A DNA stretch of 64,000 nt, taken from positions 18,366,983 through 18,430,982 of the forward strand of contig OZ020245.1 of assembly GCA_963971285.1 (NCBI GenBank). Reading direction: 5' to 3'. Each line of letters opens with the position of its first letter. Within the stretch, counting starts at the first letter, position 1. Shown in pieces: positions 50,578 to 60,151 of this stretch. The stretch is from Astropecten irregularis (taxonomy: Eukaryota > Echinodermata > Asteroidea > Paxillosida > Astropectinidae). The notes below the pieces were generated by a model, which saw only the letters and a program-made list of their open reading frames with translations, had not been told where the DNA came from and made no database searches. The position numbers and the translations under genes were made by a program.

Positions 50578-53500
50578 GTTAGCTGAGATTGCAGTGGTTT
50601 TAATAGATAAATCACATTCAGATGACATAATACATATGCACTGTTGCAGACAAGACTAGGATTATGTGCTCACCATCACACTGGCAGAACCAACAGTAAC
50701 ACTGTCAATTTCATCCAGGATTTTTATTCATGTCGACCCACAAATTAGCTGGAGCAAACCTGCAATAAACCATGTCATGGTTACTTTGTATCTGAGGTGG
50801 CAGCAAGTCATTCTTTGCAAGTTCAAGTCAAGCCACAAGTCATTCTTTGCAAGTTCAAGTCAAGCCACAAGTAATTCTTTGCAAGTTCAAGTCAAGTCAC
50901 AAGTCATTCTTTGTAAGTCCAAGTCAAGTCACAAGTCATTCTTTGCAAGTCCAAGTCAAGTCACAAGTCATTCTTTGCAAGTTCAAGTCAAGCCACAAGT
51001 CATTCTTTGCAAGTTCATGTCAAGCCACAAGTCATTCTTTGCAAGTTCTAGTAAAGTCAAAGCTGGTATTTCCAAGTCAAGTCACAAGTCCAAAAAATAT
51101 TGTCTCGAGTTCAACTCGAGTCCAAGTCACACGACTCAAGTCGGCAACTCTGCTTTGTACGAACCTGTAGCTGATCATTAAACTCCACGCAGTTGATGGA
51201 GGCAATTTTGTCACTTGTTCCTTAGGTCACCAACTCACCATTGCCCCCTGTTTCCCCTTCAAACGCTATCTCTCTGAGAAAAAAATCCTTGAGCAGTTTG
51301 AGAAATTGGCCTTGCCTAATGTTTCCCTTCCAAGTACCATCAAGTTGAAGCACTGATACAGAGTTGTTGTTTTTTCAAATACTTTTTTTTGCTGGACCAG
51401 GCTACGACATCAAAGTCTCAATGGAGCCATCAAGGAACTTGTCAAGATTCTGCCGAACAGTGATTCTCACAAAAGTGTAACAAAGGTATGTCAGCAGTGG
51501 CGAAAAAACTGGGACTGTACGTTCAATAATAGTGGAATGCCACTATAACGAAACATGACGGGATGCATAGATATTGCCCGTTATAGTGGTTGTTCGTTAT
51601 AGTGATTCAGAGAACCATATTCAGTATGTATCGTATACAAAAATTGGGAGCCAATGATGATGTTCGGTATAGCCAAATGTTCGGTATAGCAGTGTTTGTT
51701 TGACCCAATGCACTCAGAGGCTCAATATTTTGTAAGCATGTCTTTTGATTGGTAAAATAAGTTCTCCTTTTGGAAATCACCCTGAGTCAAAGAAGAAAGA
51801 CTTCGTCCAGTTCTTATTGCATCATATCCTATTCCTTCTCCCCAGTACAATGTTCTCCAGAGGGCCAATGACTACATTGATTTCCTTCAGCACAAGATCA
51901 ACCGTCTTTGCCTGGAGAAAGGCATCGAGCACAACACCCAAGATGGCCGACTGAGCTTCGGCATTCCTCTCAACACCGTCGTGGGTAGGTGGTCTGCCGT
52001 CGAGCTCATCTTACGGAGTTGCCGCGAAGCCAGAAAATTTGCTTGGCTCTTAAATCCTTGCTTTAAGAATAAAAAATTGGGCTTGGATTTCAAAATTCTA
52101 CATGATGTGCACTTTTAGTTACTGGTATTGAGATTTGTACTACATATAATTAAACAGTGTCAAAAAGTAGCAGAAACGTTTTGAAGAAAATGACATATTG
52201 GAAAAAGTTGGATGCATTTTCAAATGGGAACATTGACCCCAAACTCAACATTCATATTTGTTGAAAGGATTGCTAATTTGCATCTCTGTTTCAGGTGGAG
52301 AAGAATTCAAAATTCCTGCATCCACCCTGCTCAGTCCCAAGACCCTGCATGATCTCCACAAGTCTGCCAGAAACGTACCTCAGGATCCAGTGCTGCCCGG
52401 GCCATTTAGCCTCCAGCGAAACAAGGCTACTCCCCCGGCCAGATTCTGCCGGTACCGTCTGAAGAAGAAATCTCCAAGAGTAAAAACGGTGGTCTGGGAA
52501 AATAAGCTTTCAGGCGTGAATGTGAAAAAAAGGGATGTGTCACACACTGCGGCAGCATCTAAACCACAGAATTGTTTCGCTGAAAACTCCCCAGATGAGT
52601 TACCTATCGACAGCAGCCACGTCAACTTGGTTGTTGATAAAAAGGTTCCTTCGCAGTTAGATGACTGCATCATCTCTTGGGAAGCTTCCGGCATCCCAGA
52701 ACAGCCTGCGCCTCAGTTTATTGGGAGCAACATTTTTCCAAAAAGGAGTGGATCTCCCTCCAAATCACTGTCGGCTTCTGATGACCAAGAGCTGAAGAAG
52801 AGCCATGAGGACTTCATCGTTGTGGATTCCTTGCCAGAGAGTAGTTGTGCAATCTCTCCTAAACAAGTTGAGGTGCTCCCTCCAGCGAGCATCCCAGTGT
52901 CGAGCTCAAGCCACTTGGCCCTTACAACGATTCAGCCCCTCGACACCAACCCTCATCTTTACAATGAGCACTCTTACTCCACTAGGGTCCTGGCAGCATT
53001 CATTTCCTCAGGCGTCCCGACTGAAGCCAGTCTACCGAGCGATGCTTTTGCTCCGTACTCCGGGCAGCAGGAATGCAGCCACGTTTCCCTCCCCGAGATG
53101 ACCGGCACCCAGGTGATAATGCCGAGCGAGACAGGGGTCATTTGCCAAACTGACACACAGAGCATCTTGAGCCCTACCCTCTACATATGTCAACAGCCGA
53201 GCTCCCTTCCTGTCACAGTAGTGACTCGCGGGTCCGCCATCATTTCCAAGACCCCGGTGATTGCCTCATCTGTTGCCCCAGCCCGTCAAACTCGGACCAC
53301 TGCATCAACCCCATCATGCAAGAGCACATCACGTTTTGTTCCCATCCAGCCAGCAACCAATGCACCAACTAATGAAGTAGCTTCCTCATCAGTGATGTTG
53401 CCATATAATGGACCCTCCCCGGAGAAGTCCTCTCTTCCACAGGTACGCTCAGAAATAAAAATGTCATACTCATGTTCTCAAATAGATCAGTTGCAGTGCA

Positions 53501-54805
53501 TTTCTCTCTGCCTGATTGTATCCAAAGAAGCAATGTCTCTGTCCCCCAAGAGAGTCAAGGGTCTATTTGTTTTTTGGTTTCCTTTGACAACAGAAGAACC
53601 AAGCCACAGTTGCCAGTGCCCAGAAGTTGGTGGCCGATCCCAGCTGCCTTCATTTTGAAGAGTCGGGCACTCCACCGGATATTACATGCAGTGAAAGCAG
53701 TGCCTCCATAATGACCGAGACGACATCCTCTGGTTGTCCCATGCGTCGCTCTTGGATTAACGGCTATCAGCTCTTCACCAAGGTCAACCACCCAAGGTTC
53801 AGAGAGTAAGTGATTTGCCAATCATCAGAGCAGGATTGATTGGGGTTGCTTCTTTCAATTTATCAATTTGCTTACATGCTCACTGTTGTGTGTCATAATT
53901 ATCAACTAAGTTAACATTTTAATCTTAAACCTCATGGCATGTCCCCTAGGAACCTTAATGAATTCTTCAGAATGCCCCACAATCTACTCAGTATTCCTAT
54001 GGCTCAATCCTTTGAAGAGGGACTTATTTGGGCATCATGCAGGCCCTCAAGTAGGCCTTTATAAGTAATGTTATCGGGGCTATGCATTCCCATAACCAGA
54101 ACATCTTCCTGGAGATGTTCTGAATAAAGAACCAAATATAGAATCAAAAATGGCTTGCCTTAGTCTTTTTGGAGTATGTATAATATTGAGTTATGCATTC
54201 CTATAATCTTCAAAATCACAGGGGATAGATTTAGATTTGGTGACGGTTAAGAGATGCATCCCGAAGTGCATCATCTCCAGACGCATTCCAGGAGAAGTTG
54301 TAGACTTGTGGTTGTCAGTTTACATGTTTTCCACAGGGTCAAGGATCTTTGCTTTCTTGCGTGCCACTTTCCACACAATGTAAGAGTTTTATCGTTGTTT
54401 TTTGCCAAGTATTTGACGCTCCATGAAATGTAATCGATTGATTCAATCTTTTCAGGAAGTGGCCAAGACTGCAAGGGAGGGAGATTACCAGGCTTCTCAG
54501 CCAAGCGTGGAAGGAGCTCCCCTCACACTTCAAGAAACACTACAGGTACGTTTGTTTATCCAAGGTTGCACCCCACTCCATGTGGGGTTATCTAGCAACC
54601 AGGCTGAAGAAAGATTTGCTTAGACTTAGTTTTTGAAAAGAAGTCGTGTTCATTTGACAACTGAAGCAGACTGACATCCCATTTTGAAACCCAGACATGT
54701 TTTGTTTAAATACTTTTGTTGATGTGTAGTCGGAGAGCTCGCGAATGGAACCAATGGCATAGAAGCAAGAGAGAGATGATGACTCAAGCAAGCCAGGACG
54801 TATAA
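50327..54805 (+). CDS. MEIOSIN: bHLH plus HMG-box protein, MEIOSIN/BHMG1-like meiosis initiator, 7 exons
   Basis: Exons 50327-50577, 51401-51485, 51846-51984, 52295-53442, 53594-53805, 54456-54545 and 54730-54805, all GT-AG and in phase, give 666 codons plus TAA. Residues 74-135 form a bHLH domain: basic EERREMHRMHERLRH with the E-box-contact Glu E83 and Arg R86, helix 1 SLNGAIKELVKILP, then helix 2 YNVLQRANDYIDFLQHKI. A Ser/Thr/Pro-rich linker of about 400 aa follows. Residues 592-655 form a divergent HMG box (SWINGYQLF, KWPRLQGREITRLLSQAWKE). One polypeptide with N-terminal bHLH and C-terminal HMG box is the architecture of MEIOSIN (BHMG1), a nuclear germ-cell factor that works with STRA8 to switch on meiotic genes. 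The domain calls come from the sequence; orthology is inference. STRA8, which has related domains, is the main alternative. TGA at 50258-50260 is in frame upstream of the first ATG, but a 5' noncoding or coding exon cannot be excluded. Confidence 0.75.
50578..51400. other. MEIOSIN-like intron 1
   Basis: 823 bp, half of it an AAGTC-rich 32-bp tandem array. A 171-codon frame across the array is repetitive (SLQVQVKSQVIL-type) and is not considered a gene. Confidence 0.75.
50809..51150 (+). repeat. 32-bp tandem repeat (CATTCTTTGCAAGTTCAAGT)
   Basis: About eight copies with a 32-bp period, each CATTCTTTGCAAGTTCAAGT followed by CAAGCCACAAGT. They end in ACTCGAGTCCAAGTCAC and CAACTCTGC as at 33755-33885. 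Confidence 0.9.
51401..51485 (+). CDS. MEIOSIN: MEIOSIN-like exon 2 (bHLH helix 1)
   Basis: Residues 84-112: LRHQSLNGAIKELVKILP then the loop NSDSHKSVTK. The LN..I..L...LP spacing is that of bHLH helix 1. The acceptor follows a T-rich tract and ACCAG; the donor is AAG|GTATGT. The exon is too short to be found by length alone and was placed by domain continuity. Confidence 0.85.
51525..51705. repeat. ATAACGAAC-type repeat, copy 3
   Basis: AGTGGAATGCCACTATAACG, GTTCGTTATAGTG, then TTGGGAGCCAATGATGATG and two GTTCGGTATAGC repeats. Lies in MEIOSIN-like intron 2. Confidence 0.7.
51846..51984 (+). CDS. MEIOSIN: MEIOSIN-like exon 3 (bHLH helix 2)
   Basis: Residues 113-158 plus one base. YNVLQRANDYIDFLQHKI is bHLH helix 2. 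The acceptor is CTCCCCAG and the donor CGTGG|GTAGGT. Confidence 0.85.
52295..53442 (+). CDS. MEIOSIN: MEIOSIN-like exon 4 (long Ser/Thr/Pro-rich linker)
   Basis: 382 codons, residues 160-541, in one uninterrupted frame. It opens GGEEFKIPASTLLSPKTL and contains a basic RYRLKKKSPRVK segment that may be a nuclear localisation signal. The remainder is low-complexity Ser/Thr/Pro with no recognised domain. It ends CCACAG|GTACGC; the frame stays open for 72 codons into the intron, which is not taken as coding because the HMG-box exon joins in phase here. Confidence 0.85.
53594..53805 (+). CDS. MEIOSIN: MEIOSIN-like exon 5 (start of HMG box)
   Basis: Residues 542-611 plus two bases. MRRSWINGYQLFTKV and NHPRFRE make helix 1 of an HMG box (compare the usual MNAFMLF). 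The acceptor is GACAACAG and the donor AGA GA|GTAAGT. Confidence 0.85.
53806..54455. other. MEIOSIN-like intron 5
   Basis: 650-bp intron interrupting the HMG box. No repeat or alternative exon recognised. Confidence 0.8.
54456..54545 (+). CDS. MEIOSIN: MEIOSIN-like exon 6 (HMG box helices 2-3)
   Basis: Residues 612-641: KWPRLQGREITRLLSQAWKE then LPSHFKKHY. The P-L-...-I..LL...WK.L pattern is the HMG-box signature. The acceptor is CTTTTCAG and the donor CAG|GTACGT. Confidence 0.87.
54730..54805 (+). CDS. MEIOSIN: MEIOSIN-like exon 7 (stop)
   Basis: Residues 642-666: SRRAREWNQWHRSKREMM then TQASQDV and TAA at 54803-54805. It closes HMG helix 3 with a basic tail. The acceptor is GTGTAG|T. Confidence 0.78.
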
Positions 54806-55833
54806 GGCCAAGACTGACCATAGGCAGCCAGTATGTCCGTCAACCATCTCTAATGTCAGTGTCTCAGCCTTGAGCCTAATTGGTGACCACTGGCCATCAA
54901 TGCAATACTCCAGCCGACTTGTTGCTTGGTAAATAAGGGGGAATGGCGGGGAGTTTGGGGGTTGGTGCATAGGAGCTGTTGTTCAGATTCCCGCACACTG
55001 TACTCTGGAGACTGAAAATGGTTTATCCTTTTGCCATTCACAGCTGAAGGGAAACATTTTCACCGCAAACCCCTTGCATTCATCATGCCACACAGAGTTG
55101 AAACTGAAAGCTGTCTATCCCTGGCTCTAAATCACAGGTTACATAATGCACCTGATTCATTGTCAGAAAATGTACAGAATTATCATTTCAATCTCCACAT
55201 GAACTTTTACAGGGAAGATCTTGTAAAACTTTAAGTATGAACAGAATATTGATCTTTCTTTGGATCTGTTTGTTTGGATGGTGCATAGCACTCTACTTTC
55301 AGCCATATGATTTGAATTATTGAGAGTATTTGAAACTTTTGCAAATACAAGAAGTATTGTTTGAAATGACAGATCATCAGTTATTATGTATAAAATATGG
55401 ATATATAAAACTACAAGTTGCCAAAAATATTGCAATACATTTCATATATTATTTCACAATATTTTATAACTCAAATATTAAGATTGTAATATGCACAGAA
55501 TGTCACTTATTACATCATTATTTTTGTTTTTAAATTGAATGAATCGGTTTTTTTTATATGATTAATCATTTACTTTCTTTATTGACCTCAACCATTCACA
55601 AACCACCTGAATCCACCCAAATTCTATTGTAGACCCCTTGCAATGGATGCCACAGCATTGTTTTGGGACTGAGTCGCAAATGTCCCAAGTTTCATCCGGA
55701 TCAGGTGTAGGTGCATATACCCTGTAATTTGGCTCGTATTATTGGAGCATTGTACAACTGCACTGTGCCAAGTGACAAGATGCAAGATCATGCTACAACC
55801 ATCAGTGGTAAGCCATGGAGGAAAGTTCCTCCA

Positions 55834-56116
55834 CAGGGGCGGATCCAGAGGGGGATGTGGGGGGGGGGCGCATCCCCCCACTCCCCCTTTTCTTCCAGCA
55901 AAAGAAAAAAAGAAAAGAAAAGAATAGAGAAACAAAAAGGAAAAACAATATATAGTTCTAAGAGAGAGAACGACTCAAAAAGAGAAGAAAAAGAGGGGGA
56001 GACAAAATTAGCTAGCTTTAATCGGCCCGAAATGCATCCGTCGCTTTTGAATTGGCGCATTTTATTTTCATCAACCCCCCCCCCCCCCCTTTTGGAAAAT
56101 CCTGGATCCGCTCCTG
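55834..56116. mobile_element. MITE-like element, CAGGGGCGGATCCAG ends
   Basis: CAGGGGCGGATCCAG at the left is mirrored by CTGGATCCGCTCCTG at the right. The interior is purine-rich (AAAGAAAAG runs) with G- and C-homopolymers at each side. Frames across it are low-complexity and not coding. Confidence 0.8.
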
Positions 56117-57060
56117 CTCCAATGTTAAACTAAACCATGATTGGTTCTAGCTAGGTCTGTTGCCAAGTAAAATGTGAATGACTCCAGTTGATTCCTTTAT
56201 GAGTGGTCCCCTGCTGTAGGTCTTTACCCAGAGTGAATTTTTTTAGCCAGGCACTGCGAGGGCGGGTGGGGGTAGGTGTGTAGTCAACCCCCCCAACTCA
56301 AATGAGCAATATAGACTAAAATACAAATTTGCAATAGGATACCCATTTCTCATAGTAGTGTTTGCAATTTCAAGCCTTAGACAGGTGAAACTGCCACAGT
56401 CGTGATACATGCAGCTTTTTATTCTAATGCAATAATACTATAATGTATAATTTTTATGTCTGGCTTTGGTTCACTCACAAGCATGATAGTGTTCATTTCT
56501 TGCCATTTTCCTAAAAAAAAAAAATTCTTGTCTTTTTTCTTTGTGGTGCAATATTTCCTAATTTCACAATTTTAAAAACGAGACATGTGCAAGTCTAAAA
56601 TCTTATCCAGGATTTTCATTTATAAATAAAAGAGAAATTAAATTTTAAATTTTAAATTAAATTTTGAAAAAACAATCATACATCCACACTGAGTGGAAAT
56701 ATCAGAGTTGTGTTCATTTAATTCATAATCAGAATTCTACCAAAAAAGGAAGAAATTTATAAGTGTTCCATGTTTGAGTTCAGTTTAAAATAGAGCTTTT
56801 TTTTATTAAACTGTTAAATATTTTGCATACCTGTTGAATGTTAAATTCAATTCAATTAATCATCAAGAATTCGGCCAAAGGATTGAAAGGAGCAATAAAT
56901 GACATTATTGAACTTTAATGTGTTGCATTTCTTTTAGTCTCTTTCTTTTACTCTATCATAGAGTTACATGATGTAACAGACCAACAAAATTTCATAAAAG
57001 AAATGATCATCAAATAATTTAACCACCGAAAGGAAGTATTGGGTATTTTAGAAACTGATT

Positions 57061-57430
57061 AAAGGTTGTATCATACTTTGGTTTTTGTCAAAGAAATACA
57101 GATAAGATAAGATTCGTGGGCAAACATATCAAGGAAGATACAGTAAAAGTAGTCTATGAAAATTTCAGTCCCATACGTTGCCCACTTTTTGAGAAAACAG
57201 TGAAAAACGGCCACAGTATTTCTTAAGTGTTTTCTCTTTTATTTTTGATCTTTTAAAAGATCAAAAAGATTTTCGTGGTTGTTTTACTAATTTCTGGATA
57301 AATACACCATTTCAGGCAGAAAACAATTAACGGTAGGTTTCTACCAGCATCATGTTCATACCCTGAAAGTTGTACGTACATCTGGGAAAATTTCTGTTTT
57401 GGTCTCTTACCAAAGTATGATAATACCTTT
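57061..57430. mobile_element. MITE family AAAGGTAGTATCAT, copy 7
   Basis: AAAGGTTGTATCATACTTTG at the left and CCAAAGTATGATAATACCTT at the right; the full family interior is present. It is followed directly by a minimal internally deleted copy. Confidence 0.85.
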
Positions 57431-57482
57431 AAAGGTAGTGTCATACTTTGGGAAGACTCTTACCAAAGTATGATACTACCTG
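57431..57482. mobile_element. Minimal MITE made of two family ends only
   Basis: AAAGGTAGTGTCATACTTTG, a 9-bp spacer, then CCAAAGTATGATACTACCTG. It consists of the two terminal repeats of the AAAGGTAGTATCAT family with no interior, abutting copy 7. Confidence 0.75.
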
Positions 57483-57499
57483 TAATACAAAGGTTTCAG

Positions 57500-57844
57500 G
57501 TCAACTCGGTCCGTAACCAACTCGGTCCGAGTCAACTCGGTCCGTGACCAACTCGGTCCGTAACTAACTCGGTCCATGCCCAACTCGGTCCGTAACCAAC
57601 TCGGTCCGAGGCCAACTCGGTCAGTGACCAACTCGGTCCGTGACCAACTCGGTCCGTGACCAACTCGGTCCCTATGGGAAAATGCACGCAAAAACGTCTG
57701 GTAATTTTGTTGCAGCAAAACGAGTACGTAGTCTCGCAAATTGCGTGAATTTAACTATTTATTTAGGTCTATTTATTTATTTATTCATTTATTATCTTAA
57801 AAACATTAAAAGAATGAAAAATACATTGGTCCATGGGCCTGACA

Positions 57845-57875
<31 letters not shown>

Positions 57876-59364
57876 CCTGTCTTCAAAAGACGTGCCTTTA
57901 AAACAACTGCCAATTATAAATATTATATTAAATTATGTTATATGTTTATACACAGATTAATTAAAACAAAGCTCAAAAATCAAAAACAAAAACACAAAAC
58001 AATCATCATTATTATTCATTAATTGATTTATTAATTTTAAACATAAAAAGCACGTTTTCATAAGGCATTTGACTTCGTGTATAATTTAATTAATATTTTA
58101 ATAAAAATTGTATTGTGCCATTTTATCTAATAATTATGGTATCAACATAATTTATTTCTTCACGGTTTCAGCCACAAGCAAACATATTATGTTATGATGA
58201 CATTAAAAAACATTAATGCAAGTAGCCTACATGGGAAACAGGTCAACTCGCCCCCTAGCCGACTCGCCCCTTACCGACTCGCCCCTGACCGACTCGCCCC
58301 CCTGACCGACTCGCCCCCTGACCGACTCGCCCCTTACCAACTCGCCTCCTGGCCGACTCGCCCCTGGCCGACTCGCCCCCTAGCCGACTCGCCCCCTGAC
58401 CGACTCGCCCCCTGACCGACTTTTGTGTTTTTGTCCTTATGACGATGTTTTTGAGTTTTTGTGACTCTTTGAGATAAAATAACAATTTTTTGTTTTATTA
58501 TTCGATGTTCTTTCTAAGCATATTTTGTTATCGTTTTGTTTTAAAATGTCTTGCTTTATAACTTTAAGTTTTATTATTGACATTTTTTGTAGACTTTTTT
58601 TTATTTATATGACGATACGTTTTGTTTTCTTTGGTTTGTTTTAAGTACATGTATGTTGTTGTTGTTCACTTGTTTTTCTTGTTTTTAAGTTGCGTTTTTG
58701 AAGTTTGGATGTTTTTAGTTCTGCGAATGAAATATTAAATTGCTTGAACTGCAATCGAACCATGCAGGGGTTTGTGTGTGGACTTTGTGCATTTTTTCGT
58801 TCTTAATCACAAAATGTTTGACATAAACACATAGTAGGGCCCTACAAAAGGGTCAGAAGCATTTGGTCATTAATAATGATGCATAAAAAGCCATAATTAA
58901 CTTCACATTTTGCATCTCATTTCTGAATAAATTAGGGGGCGAGTCGGTCAGGGGGCGAGTCGGCAAGGGGGCGAGTCGGCCAGGGGGCGAGTGGGCCAGG
59001 AGGCGAGTTGGTAAGGGGCGAGTCGGTCAGGGGGCGAGTCGGTCAGGGGGCGAGTCGGTAAGGGGCGAGTCGGTAAGGGGCGAGTCGGCTAGGGGCGAGT
59101 TGACTTGTAATCCCTACATGTTGTACACTGCTGCTGCAAACTGCATGGATTCTTGTTTGTGTACGTTTTCCCATAGGGACCGAGTTGGTCACGGACCGAG
59201 TTGGTCACGGACCGAGTTGGTCACGGACCGAGTTGGCCTCGGACCGAGATGGCCACGGACCGAGTTGGTCACGGACCGAGTTGGCTTCGGACCGAGTTGG
59301 TCTCAGACCGAGTTGGTCACGGACCGAGTTGACTCGGACCGAGTTGGTTACGGACCGAGTTGAC
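57500..59364. mobile_element. Foldback-type element with arms of 16-bp tandem repeats (outer)
   Basis: The left arm 57500-57672 repeats CAACTCGGTCCGTGAC; the right arm 59174-59364 repeats the inverse GACCGAGTTGGTCACG with a 16-bp period. Both outer edges read GTCAACTCGG. The inner arm borders CCCTATGGGAAAA and TTTTCCCATAGGG are also inverted. Long terminal inverted repeats made of short tandem repeats define foldback elements (Drosophila FB, sea-urchin TU). No transposase seen. Confidence 0.8.
58242..59105. mobile_element. Second foldback element nested inside the first
   Basis: The left arm 58242-58422 repeats GACTCGCCCCCTGACC (16 bp); the right arm 58934-59105 repeats GGTCAGGGGGCGAGTC. The edges read GTCAACTCGCCCC and GGGGCGAGTTGAC, so the terminus GTCAACTCG is common to both elements while the repeat core differs. 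About 510 bp of AT-rich sequence lies between the arms. Confidence 0.8.
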
Positions 59365-59510
59365 TGGCACCCGATTTGGCCAGCTCCGACAGAGCGAAGC
59401 TAATGATTTTTTAATTCTGTGGTTCTCATTTCCGACCGACCCATATTTTGGGCTCCGACCGACACTTTTTTTGCCGCCGACCCTGTCAGAATGGCATAAT
59501 ATAAAAAAAA

Positions 59511-59590
59511 TATGAAAAAAAAAGAATTCCCAGAATTTCTGGAGACAAAATTTGTCTCCAAAAATTCTGGGAATTCTTTTTTTTTAATTT
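59511..59590. repeat. Long near-perfect palindrome
   Basis: AAAGAATTCCCAGAATTTCT followed by GGAGACAAA is mirrored by TTTGTCTCC and AAAAATTCTGGGAATTCTTT, with essentially no loop. It lies in a CGACCGACC/A-T-run repeat patch (59430-59755). Confidence 0.85.
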
Positions 59591-60008
59591 TGCCAATAGA
59601 CCTCCAATTTTTATACTTTTTATCACTGAAATAATACAAAAATATTCAAACGCGATTACAGTGAATACAATGAACATCATTTTCTTTAGGTTTTTGTGTA
59701 TTCAGCCAGGTTTTTTTTTCCACCAAACTTTTTTTTTTCGACCGACCGACCCTCCCTCAAGGTGAACAAGAAAATGAGAACCAAAGTTATAAAAAGGGGT
59801 GCGCTTAGACTGATGTACCGAAATTTTGAATCGGACGATAGAGGGCGTGTATGATCTAGTTTCGTCATAGACATAAATGAGTTTCGTCGACGTCGGATTC
59901 GTAGATTCGTTGCAAAAACATTCCCGGCCATCCGCCAGAATTTTGACGAAAAGGGATCTAAAATTATATTTAAAAACGTATAATTAATCCCAATTCCCGA
60001 AGCTAGTA

Positions 60009-60151
60009 ATGGCAGGAAACTTCAGCCCTAGCTGCCTGCGAGACTTCCAAGAGATCGCCAGAAATCGTCTGCCCAAGAATGCTTATGATTACTACAGAAG
60101 CGGGGCAATGGACGAGCAAACGCTGGATGATAACGAAGCTGCATTTAGAAG
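60009..60151 (+). CDS. HAO1: HAO1-like exon 1
   Basis: 47 codons plus two bases: [19 protein letters not shown], then [20 protein letters not shown]. The donor is AGAAG|GTTGGC. A short open frame that reads on into the intron is not coding. Confidence 0.92.

Larger units (their letters stand above)
54806..60008. other. Intergenic region between MEIOSIN-like and HAO1-like genes
   Basis: 5.2 kb. The first part should hold the 3' UTR of the MEIOSIN-like gene, but no nearby AATAAA was identified. It contains a CAGGGGCGGATCC MITE, MITE copy 7 and its minimal partner, the nested foldback structure, a poly-A run (57850-57874) and the 59511 palindrome. No gene recognised. Confidence 0.7.

Noticed and set aside
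50666..51181. 171-codon ORF in MEIOSIN-like intron 1
   Set aside because: It is the translation of the 32-bp tandem array.
53443..53658. Extension of the long MEIOSIN-like exon 4 frame
   Set aside because: A GTACGC donor at 53443 joins in phase to the HMG-box exon at 53594; the extension would skip the HMG box.
55711..56133. 140-codon ORF
   Set aside because: Low-complexity Lys/Glu translation of a purine-rich MITE interior.
57500..59364. CRISPR array
   Set aside because: Contiguous 16-bp repeats without unique spacers, in inverted arms, in an intron-containing eukaryotic genome.
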